A stretch of DNA of 22,646 bases from Paramacrobiotus richtersi (GCA_034698045.1 JAQGAU010000918.1:1-22646), one strand, 5' to 3'. Shown: positions 10,061 to 20,031, numbered from the stretch's first letter. Numbers and translations are program-made. The notes: generated by a model not told the origin, from the letters alone.

Positions 10061-13000
10061 TTACGCACAAATTTCACCCGGACTTTTCTCCTGTGGATAC
10101 CGTCGACGCTGCACATATTCCAGAACAATGATGCAGGAAGCAATCACAACCGACAAAATAGCTGACCCAGAACGTTATCCCGTACACCGGCTTGTAATCC
10201 TTGGTGATCTCGTACAAATAACCTGTTGCAGACAGATTTTCAGAGTGAAATGTGGGCACATACCAAAGTTATGCTTTTCCTGTTTTACCTCCAATAGGAA
10301 TTCCAGTCATCGAGGCTATTCCCCGGACAAACTGGGAATGACCAAAAGCACTGGGCAACTGCTCCAGACCAATTCGACTGGTCAAGATAATGGACATGAG
10401 CGATATGAATGGACCTACAACACGAATACACGTCGGTACATCTCAAAGTTCATATGAAGCAAACAACGCACAAACAAAGAATCCAAATAATCCACATAGG
10501 AACATCAGTGTCCGGTAATCCATGCATGTCGGGATGAAAGCCACGATCCCCGCCAGAATGGTAATCGCGCCGTTGTGCACAATCAGGGGATCCACACTGA
10601 ACCGGTCCGTCAACCAACCCCAAAACAAACGACCCACAATGTTGGTTATACCGATAGCTGGTATTAGAAACCCGATCTCCGTTCTCGTCACATTTGGGAT
10701 GTTCTTGGACGCAAAGTCGTTAATAAAGCTGAATGGGATGTAAAACGCTATCATACCGAAAAACCCGGAGATACTGTAGATGATCGAGAAACATGTGGTT
10801 CTTGTAAATACTGAGATCGGCGAGTTCGGTTAGGGCCCGGCGCAATTCCACAGGAACGAATGATTTAGATGGCTTCACTTCTGTGGTTTCAGTGGTATGC
10901 CGTAAATCGCCGTTTTGGGTGTCTCCGTTAAACAACTCGAACCCTGATCTTTCCCGCATGCCACGGTCAAGATACTTCAAACTTCCTTGAACAACACCGT
11001 CTTTACGAGCCAGCGGTGGAAGGAATTCAGTGTGTTTGAGCGTGTGGATCTCCTGGGTAATGTCGGGAGCGGAAAAGTAGTGACGAGGGGCAGGATCAAC
11101 ATACCGGTTTTTGAAGTTCCCTGTAAAATTCAGTTTTTACCATCGCAACAATTATTAAGCCACGACTAACACGAACAAAATGCCTCCCGATGTACCATAT
11201 TGAGAAATACAATGTTCCGGAAGTACCAATATAACAAATTCATGGATTGCTCGATTAATGTACGAATAAGCTTTGTGACAAGGATACGTACGCGTATTTT
11301 GTGTTTCCGTATATGTTTTAAACGCTTATAATTAGATTCAACTGTACACTCCCACAACGCAATGTACGATTGTCAAATCATACATACTTCGAAGTACCGT
11401 TTTCGATTGTATGAACGTCGATTCCGTGTGTAGAATGATACTTGCGTAAAGCAACTATCCCAGCATCCGGAACCGGTTGAGAGCCACTCCACATCCGCTC
11501 TCTCGGCGCCTTAACACGGTTCAAATCGCGGAAACTCGGTGGCTTACACAGAAAACGTGTATCCTCGACAACAGCGTCAGATGTCATCTGAATTTCTATT
11601 TGGTCCGTGACCTTTGGGTTTCATGAAGGATCCCGCTATGCAGAGCAGCAACACCAGTCCGGCCAACACGAACATGGAACCATCCCATCCATAATGTCCA
11701 ACAACCACCTGAATAACCGGCGGAAATGCCACCATACCCAAACCGCTTCCACAGACAGTCCTACGGCCAGCGCCCATCGTTTTTCGAAATAATAGCAGAC
11801 GCACATGATGGACGTTGGAGTAGATCAGTCCGAAGCCAATACCTGATTAATCAAACATGCATGTATATGAGTACCGTCTCAACAACAGGACAACGAGTCT
11901 GAAACATCTCACAGTCAGCTGTACGTTTGTTTTGATACTTGTTCATTTGGCGTTAAGTTAAGGAAGGTACCAAAATAACGGTACATACAAGAAAATTCTG
12001 CTATCTGTGACCTCCAGTGTAGAACGATCGCACCGTATAGCATTTACTGCAGAACTACTGTAATAGGTTAACTGTAAAAGATTGATGCTGTAACAATCAC
12101 CTCCAATAACTCCAAAGGTTCCCATTAGCGCAGCAACAGATCCGCAGAAAGCGCTGGCCACAAATGCACCGGCTGCGATCAATGATCCTGAAAATATTAC
12201 GGCCCGGAATCCAAAGGCATTCGTCAGGGCACTCGAGAAGGGGCCTGTACGGTAGACCAAAACAGCTTCAAAAAGATGCATCGTTAAAACTGCAGAACGT
12301 TTACCCATGCATAAATAAACTCCATTCAGCAACGATCCGATCCAGGAAATTTTGTCCTTTCCATCTTCCGTGAAAATCTTGGACCATTCGTCCAGATAGA
12401 TTGCAAAAGAGTAGGAGATACCATCCACAATGAAACTACTCGTACAGAAGAAGGATGCGGCAACAATCACCTGCAATAGTCCGTACAAGAGTATGTATTT
12501 CAGTAGAATATACATATTAATACACCAAAAATAGCATCACAATCGAATCATATGTTCATAACATGTTATATGTACAAACCTACCCATCCATAACCTCCAT
12601 CGGGAACATTAGGCACCAGCTGTCCTCTCGACGTGCTTCCTTTACCTAAATAAATGTCGTCACATGAGCAAAGTTACTTCAAGCTTTGACTCGGCAAAAT
12701 ATTGACAGGTCGCGTACGTATATTAATACAAAAAAGTTATGTCCGGGAGACACTACTTATACGAATTAAGAAGAGTCTGAAAAGCAGACAACAACCGGAC
12801 CCATATATCTCTGTTTCCGGGTTAAAGACAAGTTTTTCTCACCATAATGTCAGCCTATCAGCAAGTGCGCAGGCATTTCGCGCTTGCCCTTTCACGATAA
12901 GAATTTATATAGAAAAGACTATGTAATGAGCTGCTAGCCGGGAAAAAGCATTCTTATTTGCGAAGACTAGCTTTTACGCACAAAATTGCACAGGATGTGG

Positions 13001-13497
13001 AGTCCGATACTTTGATTAGACCACCGATAAACACTCCGATAATCGCTTTTGAGTGGCGCTCTGATATGCTATACATCTATGCAAAACCGTTGGAGTATTT
13101 AATTTAAAGAACAGCTGAATTATTGTTTTTTCTATACACAGTCCAGAGCTAGTAAGCAATGCAACTGTTCTATTAATTACTAGCGAGTGGCTTCGATCGG
13201 TCTATACTTCCGAATAAATCGAAGACCGTGCAATTGAATGCTGGTTTTCGAAATAAATTATGATTTATGAACTAAAATGTTTAAAAATAACGGTATTAAT
13301 CGCCAACATGAGCTGCCGCACCGGTGTTTACAAACTACCCCGCTCATCGACATGGTGCCCCACGGTCTTCGGGTTCGACGCGTAGAAGTACCGGTGATTT
13401 TCGATCCATCTTCCTGTTCACAGCGTTTGAGCACTACATCGGAGTCTTCTCCGCAAGATGCTTCCTTCACTTGGGTAGCATACTTTCCGGACACCAT
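10061..13497 (-). CDS. Monocarboxylate-transporter-like MFS protein (SLC16 family), eight exons, three +1 frame disruptions
   Basis: By family, this is a 12-TM plasma-membrane carrier for small carboxylates or related solutes; the substrate cannot be read from sequence. The exons I infer, in transcript order, are 13332-13497, 12584-12645, 12305-12470, 12101-12244, 11398-11842, 10472-11120, 10289-10414 and 10061-10222. Introns include ones of 60 nt (12245-12304) and 57 nt (10415-10471), and every join is phase-consistent. Family marks are PDGGYGWVIV entering TM1, SWIGSLLNGVYL, GPFSSALTNAFGFR, FGLIYSN in the first half, a long charged cytosolic loop (exon 10472-11120), then SGFFGMIAFYIPFSF (TM7), GRLFWGWLTDR, IGLEQLPSAFG and a last TM ending EYVQRRRYP. 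Net length is about 638 aa. Three long exons (11398-11842, 10472-11120, 10061-10222) each contain exactly one nucleotide too many to keep frame. The shifts lie at about 11577-11625, 10790-10830 and 10144-10169. The first exon (start 13497, Kozak AAAATGG) is the least certain. The gene could be a young pseudogene or suffer assembly indels. Confidence 0.8.
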
Positions 13498-13602
13498 TTT
13501 TGATGCTCACGGCAATATCCCGTCATGAACAGTGAACTAGATCTCCGGACGTTGATCACAACCAGCAGTCACAAATTAAGAGCAATAAGTTTTTGCTTGA
13601 AA

Positions 13603-13689
13603 AAGTTGACAATAAACGCACTTGACGTCATTTTCTCAGTTTTTGCCAAAAACTGAGAAAATGACATCAAGTGCGTTTATTGTCAACTT
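13603..13689. repeat. 87-bp palindrome with 43-bp arms and flanking direct repeats
   Basis: Arms 13603-13645 and 13647-13689 are reverse complements with one mismatch and a single-base centre. The structure is bracketed by a direct repeat TTAAGAG(C/T)AATAAG at 13576-13589 and 13688-13701 (13 of 14 bases equal), reminiscent of a target-site duplication. The left arm carries a perfect cAMP-response-element octamer TGACGTCA (13623-13630). The right arm has TGACATCA because of the single mismatch. The start of the transporter gene lies about 105 bp away. Confidence 0.85.
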
Positions 13690-13904
13690 AAGAGTAATAA
13701 GAGAACGCACCATAAAGAATCATAAACTGTTCAAAAGGTAAAAAGGTTCTCGCAGAGTTTATAGGCGAACAAAAATAGTGAAATTAAAGGCGTCCAGAAA
13801 ATGCGTGAAGCAAGAAGCCCTCATTATCATGACATTATGATGAAATCATGAAACAAGGAAAATAAGGAAAACAAGGGAAATAAGGAAAAATGCGCCAGCC
13901 GCAG

Positions 13905-13912
13905 TGACGTCA
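13905..13912. promoter_or_regulatory. Second TGACGTCA (CRE/ATF-type) site
   Basis: A perfect palindromic TGACGTCA octamer lies about 280 bp from the one in the palindrome, in the same divergent intergenic region. bZIP factors of the CREB/ATF family bind this octamer in animals; use here is inferred. Confidence 0.35.
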
Positions 13913-14158
13913 GGAGTGCTGTACAGGAAATTCGGCTTTCCGGCCGGAAGTCTGTGACATAGAAGGAAATTTCACGTAACTGCCTCCCCTCCCACCTGCC
14001 TCAATGCACATGCATTTTATTAATTTTTAGAATTTTATTTTTGTGATTTTAAATTTTTATCAGTTTGAAATTTGAATGTTGCGCTTTCTGTAGACAACTG
14101 TTATTATCTGAATCCTATAACCTAATCCGCTCTTTCCGTCGTTCGGAATTCCTGCTAG

Positions 14159-14642
14159 CAATCGTGTGACACGAAGAGACCGAGACGGCAGTATACTCCA
14201 TCCGAGCGAGCTGATTACGTCCAACGCTACACGGACAGTGGAATGTCACTGCGAGAATTCGCACTGAACAACGGGATACCCAATACGAGCCTACAGAATT
14301 GGATGTAGGTCCACGGAAAAGGTATCCCATCTTGATTATACTTATGTAGAGTGTTTTGTGTGTAGAAGTGCAGGAGGCGCCAGTATACCAGCGCCCTGTG
14401 TGAGCTGGTACCGGCAGATCGACAGCGACATGTACCAATGGGTGCTGGGCGAGCAGGCAAAAGGCATGAATCTGGAAACAGTGATTCACCGAGATCTGCG
14501 GAAGAAGGCGGCGGAAAAGCATGGGATTACAACGTTCAGCGCGTCAGGGCGCTGGATTCAGGCGTTTATGTGGCGGACAAAGTTGCGCGAACGGCCTGCT
14601 CCACGCAAACGGCAACAACGAGTGATCAACTTCCATCATTAA
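14159..14642 (+). pseudogene. Transposase-type double helix-turn-helix protein (CENP-B/pogo-like DNA-binding region), start not found
   Basis: Two exons join in phase: 14159-14304 (donor GGAT|GTAGGT) and 14366-14642 (acceptor GTGTGTAG), with a 61-nt intron. Exon one encodes KRPRRQYTPSERADYVQRY followed by MSLREFALNNGIPNTSLQNW, a Psq/CENP-B N-type HTH. Exon two encodes YQWVLGEQAKGMNLETVIHR, then FSASGRWIQAFMWRTKLRER, the pattern of the second, Tc5/CENP-B-type HTH, where a hydrophobic F-x-AS-x-x-W-x-x-x-F core is typical. It ends with a basic RKRQQR tail and TAA. No DDE nuclease domain follows. No ATG exon is evident: a TAG stands at 14156-14158, which may be the acceptor CTGCTAG. It is therefore either a transposon remnant or a domesticated DNA-binding protein whose first exon I cannot identify. 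Confidence 0.55.
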
Positions 14643-14686
14643 GTCCTCCAGTACTATGCAGAACATATTGCGTAACGGTAACAAAT

Positions 14687-14692
14687 AATAAA
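14687..14692 (+). terminator. Poly(A) signal after the HTH gene
   Basis: AATAAA lies 45 nt after the TAA at 14640-14642. It fits a short 3' UTR if the gene is transcribed. Confidence 0.4.
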
Positions 14693-15303
14693 TTCTTGAG
14701 AGTTTTTCGACTTAGGAACGTTTTTGTACTAATTTACAATTGTGCGAAATTATTTTATTTTTAAGTCAGTTTTAGCGCCAGCTCCGTTGTATCACTGCCA
14801 GTAAAGTTTGATAAATATTTACTAAAATAAAATTTATAAATTAAAATTTATAAATTCTGAATTTCTGTAGTATTTCCGATTAGCCGTGACGTAACCGCCT
14901 TCCGGTAGCTTTGTGAAAGTTCAGAGAATGCTGGGTGCCTAACAATATTAATCATTACGAACGCAGTTTTTGTATCGATTCGTTCGTTATCTTTTGCCAC
15001 TTTCTGGTTCGCTTTGAGTCTTCCGAACTTTTGCAGTTTATTAAAAAATTATAAAAATAAACAGTTTCTTGGCTAATAGCGTGCATAAATCGCCAGGCCA
15101 GGGCGTACAAAAATTTTGTAATCAACGTTATCGCTCAGCTGTGAAAAGTGAATCAAAGTGCGGAATTATTATAACATAATGGAAAAATAGCTGTAGATTG
15201 TCTCTCGATTGCAGGTACAGGATTCGTCAAATCATACAGACAGGTCGGTCAAACGGAAGCCGGCCACTCGTGGACCACGCTTGGTTCCTGAACCAATGCA
15301 TGG
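14693..15303. other. Intergenic region upstream of IAH1
   Basis: The first part is AT-rich, with a self-complementary AATTTATAAATT tract at about 14828-14855. A donor-like TTGCAG|GTACAG at 15212 suggests a possible untranslated leader exon. No acceptor exists that would join it in frame to the esterase coding frame after the in-frame TGA at 15288. Confidence 0.35.
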
Positions 15304-16791
15304 CTGTATGCATCGCCTGCCGACTGGCCGCAGGTGGTTCTCTTTGGGGATTCGCATTTCCAAAATGGATTTTCCAGTGATGGAATTGCCAGTCTGATTG
15401 CTGTGAAACTGCAGCGGTAAACAGATCCTCTTTTTCTATAAAAATCGGATTTAACTAAAAATCTGTGGACGTTTATTAGACCATGCTTCCTTAGATTATA
15501 ATATTATGTGAAAAAGTACTCGATTGTTCTTACTAAATTTATTTAATTTTAGTTCCAATTTTACTAGTAATCTGAGGATATATAATAATTGTAATTCTAA
15601 TCTTACTAGCAGTTTTAGGATATATAAGTATGTTAAAGCTGCATTTCATGTAGTCCGTATTGATGTTTTGTTTTAATTTCGGTTTTGAAAGCAATCTGCT
15701 TTACTGAACGTAATTCCCCTCTTTTAGTTACAACGGTGCCCAGTGTTCGATTCTGCCTAATTTTAGACGATGTGATGTGATTACGCGCGAATTCAACGGC
15801 TACAATACGAAGCTGACACGCTGCGCTTTCGACAGCTTCCTGCCCAGACTCACTGCTGAGAATATTGCTGCATTTGTGATAATGTTCGGATCCAATGATG
15901 CATGCCAGGAAGGCGATCGGAGCCATGTGGATTTGCATGAATATTCCGAGAATCTCACATATTTTGGCAGCACACTGAAGGTAACGTTGTGTGTTTTTTT
16001 TGGCCCAAATTTCAGTGACCTGGAAGTTCTTATTACAGCAGTTTTACATCATGGTTTTTTTAAAGCAGTTTTTGGTCTTTATTGAAAATCAACGAAGTTC
16101 TTGCGGTTTTTTCTCAATCTGATTACTAACCTCTCAGAACGTGAAATGGTTGATTTCGATACCATATGAATGATGAACTTATAACAGATTTTAATTTCGT
16201 TTTTTTTATGTATTTTCCTTGGTTATATATATTCCACTTATATATTTCTATAAAATGTGATGTGGACTTTGTAAAGAAATTTCTATTTTTTAAAAATGTG
16301 AGGATCGTACAAAGGTGGCGATCTCCCCGGGAAGACAGATGACAAAAAAAGGTCCCTGGGGGCTGGATTGTGCAGTACTGTATCTGTTGTTATTGTGTAC
16401 ATATTTTGTACGAATGTCGTTTTATCAATGGTAGAACCACGGAGTTGCTGCCAATCGCATCGTCCTGATCTCGCCGCCGCCATCCAACCAGGAAGCCTGG
16501 ACGAAGGAATGCCAGGCGGTCGGGCGGACAGTGTCCACACGGGATAACAGCGTCATCCAGCGATACGCCTTGTCGGCGGGAATCGTGGCACAACAGCAGG
16601 GCACTCAGTTTGTGAATCTCTTCACCGCCATGATCGACTGTCCCAACTGGACATCTTTCTTCACGGATGGTCTGCATCTGAACGCCGAAGGAGCGCAGAA
16701 AATGTACAGCGTGTTGGGACCATTCCTGGACATCATTCTGCGGTCGTGTACGATGCGCTTCCCGGACTGGAAGGACGTCGATCCGGAATAA
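15304..16791 (+). CDS. IAH1: Isoamyl acetate-hydrolysing esterase 1 homologue (SGNH/GDSL hydrolase), start unclear
   Basis: This is a GDSL-type esterase of the IAH1 family; yeast Iah1 hydrolyses acetate esters, and the animal substrate is not settled. The exons are up to 15416, 15767-15980 and 16435-16791, with good GT/AG sites and agreeing phases (2, then 0). The catalytic blocks are in order: WPQVVLFGDS (nucleophile Ser), FNGYNT (Gly block), MFGSNDA (Asn block), then TDGLHLNAEG carrying the catalytic Asp and His. The tail FPDWKDVDPE matches the family end (PYWRDV...). It encodes about 221 aa from DWPQ, near the family's usual 240-250. The first exon lacks an in-frame ATG: a TGA at 15288-15290 is followed by no AG acceptor before DWPQ. 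The nearest ATG (15300, MAVCIACRLA) reaches the esterase frame only if one nucleotide is removed. A CTG at 15304 is the only near-cognate start I see. I give 15304 as a nominal start. Confidence 0.85.
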
Positions 16792-17505
16792 CCGGAAGTG
16801 GATTTTGAGACTTTTTCGTAAGAAATTCGTGAGATTGGCATGATGGTGTGCGGAATCTGTCCCGATTCATTTGTCTAGTTGTTCGCCTCGGTGTCTGTTG
16901 CGCAGAAGCCGGTAAATCTTTCCCGGAGTTCTATCCTGATTTTCGGTTTACTGTTCTGTACTAGTGCTTGGCTAAGTTGGCTGACGATTGTACTCTGTAC
17001 TTCCGAAAGAATTTACTAAATCCATCGGAACAGTTGACATGGAACAGTTTTCCGTACCTGCCATACATAGATAATAGAAACAGTGGATAATAATAACTGT
17101 GGATTTGTGACTTTTATAAAAGATAGTACAGTACCACGTAATCCTGCAAAAAAATTGTTTACGTAGGTTTGCAGTTTTGATAGCTGGGAAATGCCAAACG
17201 AAAATTTGATGTACAGCCACGGTGTCGCCTGGAGAACCACCTACGGGAGCGTCCAAATTCGCATTCGGTTTTTGTCACACTGTCATTAAATTTTTCTTTA
17301 ATTTGAATTGTGATGGGCTGTAGAATGTAGAAATGTACTTTTCCTTCTGCAGATTTCGCTTTTTTACATGCATTTGTCAGTGCTGGTAATCTTCTCTGCA
17401 TAGTTTGATTCGATAGCTGCGCCATCGCGCGTTATTACCGGAGTTATAACTCCGTTATCACTTTGGCTTGTATGTGATTGTGGCTTCATTGAGGAACCTG
17501 AAACT
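16792..17505. other. IAH1 3' flank and upstream region of the first F-box gene
   Basis: No canonical AATAAA follows IAH1; an ATTAAA occurs near 17285. Minus-strand open frames here lack protein character. A perfect 16-bp palindrome lies near the right end (listed separately). Confidence 0.4.
17439..17454. promoter_or_regulatory. 16-bp perfect palindrome upstream of F-box gene 1
   Basis: CGGAGTTATAACTCCG ends 52 bp before the ATG at 17506 and could be a dimeric factor site. The shared block GC(G/A)CCATCGCG precedes both F-box paralogues (near 17420 and near 19977), but the palindrome is absent from the second copy. Confidence 0.4.
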
Positions 17506-19604
17506 ATGATCAAAAGCCCCATCAGACGATGGGACGCCGTGGATGTCAAAATGGAGAACGGTAGGAAGCAGTTCGGTTACGTCGTGGATATTGACGAAGA
17601 CGGTCTCGTGATTGATTTCGGGAATGGTACTCCTGTTTCCATTCCCTCACGTAGAATCCGCCAGCCTCGAACTACGTACCATGAAACAGTCAGTTTGTCT
17701 GAGGTGGCGACTTCGGAAGACAATCGTCGCGGATCTATTGAGAATAGCAGCGAATATGATCTCGAAGCGGTTGTACAGTTATCCCCAACAACTCCTTACG
17801 CATGGTATCCTGCTCGATTGTTGCTGCTCTCTTCCGAACTGCTGAACTTTTGGCTGGTGGAGATACTCATTAACGATATCGATCAGAAACGGGAATACGT
17901 TTTACCCTTGGATCAAGTTCGCCCGCCTTGTAGTTTCAAGAACTACCTCCACTGCCGGCCCGTGTGGACAGCTTTCAAGAAGCTGCGAGCCCCTGTTCCC
18001 AAAGAGTTTGCTCTGGGGGACCGAATGCGAAAGTTATGGATGGAGAGAGTACCTCCCAGGAAGATTATACATCTCACGGAGGGATTCTTGTACTATCTCA
18101 TGGAGGACAATCCTAAAACCGAAGAACAGCTGTATCAGGTAGAAGTACAGATTCAGACTACGGGGCTGAACATATGCGTCGAGTGTCACTAGTGTAATTT
18201 TTTACTGGATGTGACTGTTGTAAGTCTCTGACACTTTGACCACTGTGTTTCTAATGTTGCCTTCTTATTTGCGAAAAAGTTTCAGCTTTCAGCCTTTTTT
18301 TCCAGGCCAGGTTTGAGCTGTGCGTACTGAAAGAGGTACTACTAGAACTACTCAAACGCGAGCAGAATTCCACCCACAAATCCCTGCCGAACCACAGTCT
18401 GCACCCTCCCACAGAAGGCGGCGACAGTTGTCCCGACACGAACAAAGCCATTCCGCCGGAAATTTTGCTCAAAATCTTCAAGTTCTTGCACACGGAACAA
18501 CAAGCTCGGGCGCGGCGCGTATGTACCAAGTGGAACGTTTTATTACACCTTCCCGAGATTGTCGCTGAATTGCGTATTTACTGCCCGAGAGAAATGGACG
18601 AGGACGAAGGAGACGCATGCCGGAAATTCGCAGCATCTGTGCACAAGAATCTTTCCGATCGAACGCAGAAGCTCATCTTAACCGGTTACGGTACATGGCA
18701 AGTCTTCGCCATTATCGAGAAGTTTCTGGATATTCTTCGGTCTGAACCGCTTCCGATGCTGATTCTCTGTGATATGAAAGTGCGCTTTTCTGACTTTTAC
18801 GAGACTGGTCACGAACCGGAAGGCATCCCCCTCTTCGAGCTAGACGCGGATTTGGAGAACATTTCCCGGTATCTGGTGTTCGATAACGTCCTGATTACGG
18901 ATGTTGACTGCGATTTCGTGGATGAGCCCGATAACAGCAGCTATACGTTCCCCGTACCCGATGACTGTCTGAACATTCACATTATCAGCGGCCAGATTGA
19001 TCTAGAGTCCCCAAGCAGCGAGGGTGATTTTTGGGATCTCTTGGAAGAGTATTGCCCGGCTGTGGATCTGCAGTCAAGTGTAGTCCCGGCTGCTTTCCGG
19101 TCGGCTAAGGATTTCAGTAAAAACGAACAGTACCTCTTCTGGACCGATATCAACCAGGTATGCCATTGTTATTGGTCATTTTGTACACGCCGGTGTTTCA
19201 TACCGATGTACATTCACTGCGTTGCACTCCGTAGAAGACGCATCCCGGCTTTCGGTAAAATTATATTCCCAGCGCAGTTTGATGTGTTCCGTCTGGGCGG
19301 CGATGAAAATTTGTTCAATATCGATTCCGCACATGACAAATATCCGCAGGTTTGTAACACTGTAAAGTTAACTTTCTTGTAAACTTTTATTTAGGTTTTA
19401 TATGGATTCGAAAGCTGTGATCCTCGAGCATCAGAAGAACGCCGTTCGATGTTCAAGTTGACTGAGTTTCCGGACTTCTCAGCCATCCCTCTGCGAAGTT
19501 TGAACAGACTAACGGTGAACATATTGGATAAACTATTTCGATTGAAATATCCTCCACAGACCCGAAAATCGGCGGCAGATACCATAGATGAAACGGCAGG
19601 ATAG
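17506..19604 (+). CDS. FMRP-like (tandem Agenet + KH0-like) / F-box fusion protein, copy 1
   Basis: The exons are 17506-18138, 18306-19157, 19278-19349 and 19395-19604, all phase 0, about 588 aa. Residues 9-55 (VDVKMENGRKQFGYVVDIDE...FGN..PVSIPSRRIRQP) match the first Agenet/Tudor of FMRP (VEV..NGAFYKAFVKDVHED...IPFHDVRFPP). Residues 84-142 (LEAVVQLS...AWYPARLL...VLPLDQVRPP) match the second (VEVYSR...WWLAKV...IERLRSV). Residues about 152-231 (FKKLRAPVPKEF...RFELCVLKEVLLELLKRE) parallel FMRP KH0. Residues about 257-298 (IPPEILLKIFKFL...RRVCTKWNVLLHLPEIV) are a clear F-box, the Skp1-binding motif of SCF ubiquitin ligases. The remaining 290 aa (e.g. SRYLVFDNV, DFWDLLEEYCP, PAAFRSAKDF, YGFESCDPR) are conserved with copy 2 but not recognised; alternating hydrophobic strands might be degenerate leucine-rich repeats. 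KH1, KH2 and RGG of FMRP are absent. By inference it is an SCF substrate receptor with an RNP or methyl-lysine reader. The 24-codon third exon rests on splice signals only. Confidence 0.8.
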
Positions 19605-20031
19605 GCCGCATTGCACCTGTTAAAGGATAGGCTTTCTTCTGCATAAATTTGTGATAAATTTGTCTCCGTTTGTGCATGGATCGTGCCACGGATGTTTTTT
19701 TGCGAAGAGCAAATTAATTTACTGATGATTTCAGTGATATGTATAATATATTACATGCTAAAAAGAGAAACATGGTGCGATTATCTAATACCATTACTAG
19801 CTCCGAAACAGAAATACAGCAAAAAACTAATTTTTATAGTTCTGCGGGAGTACACCCTTCAACCTCTATTTCTTCTCATTCACACAGACCTGAATTCTTT
19901 GTGGTCAGATGGCTTCCTACGAATGTTCACCAAATTTCCTCTGAAAGTCTGGTAATCCTTCTGCCATCGGCCTATCAGCACCATCGCGGTCTCATCTTGC
20001 ACTTGTTCGTTGCTGGAACCTGAGTGCAACC
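19605..20031. other. Spacer between the tandem F-box paralogues
   Basis: The spacer is about 430 bp, AT-rich in the left half, and must contain the 3' UTR of copy 1 and the promoter of copy 2. No canonical AATAAA and no TATA box are clear. Open frames at 19683-20023 lack protein character. Confidence 0.4.

Larger units (their letters stand above)
13498..14158. other. Divergent intergenic region between transporter (-) and HTH gene (+)
   Basis: The region holds a large palindrome (listed separately), two TGACGTCA sites and a purine-rich stretch at about 13853-13890 with repeated AAGGAAAA-type units. It is the likely promoter side of the transporter gene. No coding frame is supported. Confidence 0.5.

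Noticed and set aside
11519..11530. GGTTCAAATCGCGG, resembling a tRNA gene B box
   Set aside because: It lies inside a transporter coding exon. No A box at the right distance and no cloverleaf arms are present.
11602..11617. A 16-24 nt micro-intron to explain the frame change after KPKG
   Set aside because: It is far shorter than the shortest supported introns here (57 nt) and lacks a polypyrimidine tract. The 24-nt option does not change frame.
14115..14522. A minus-strand 135-codon frame over the HTH gene
   Set aside because: It is antisense to two phase-consistent exons with recognisable HTH domains, so it is a shadow.
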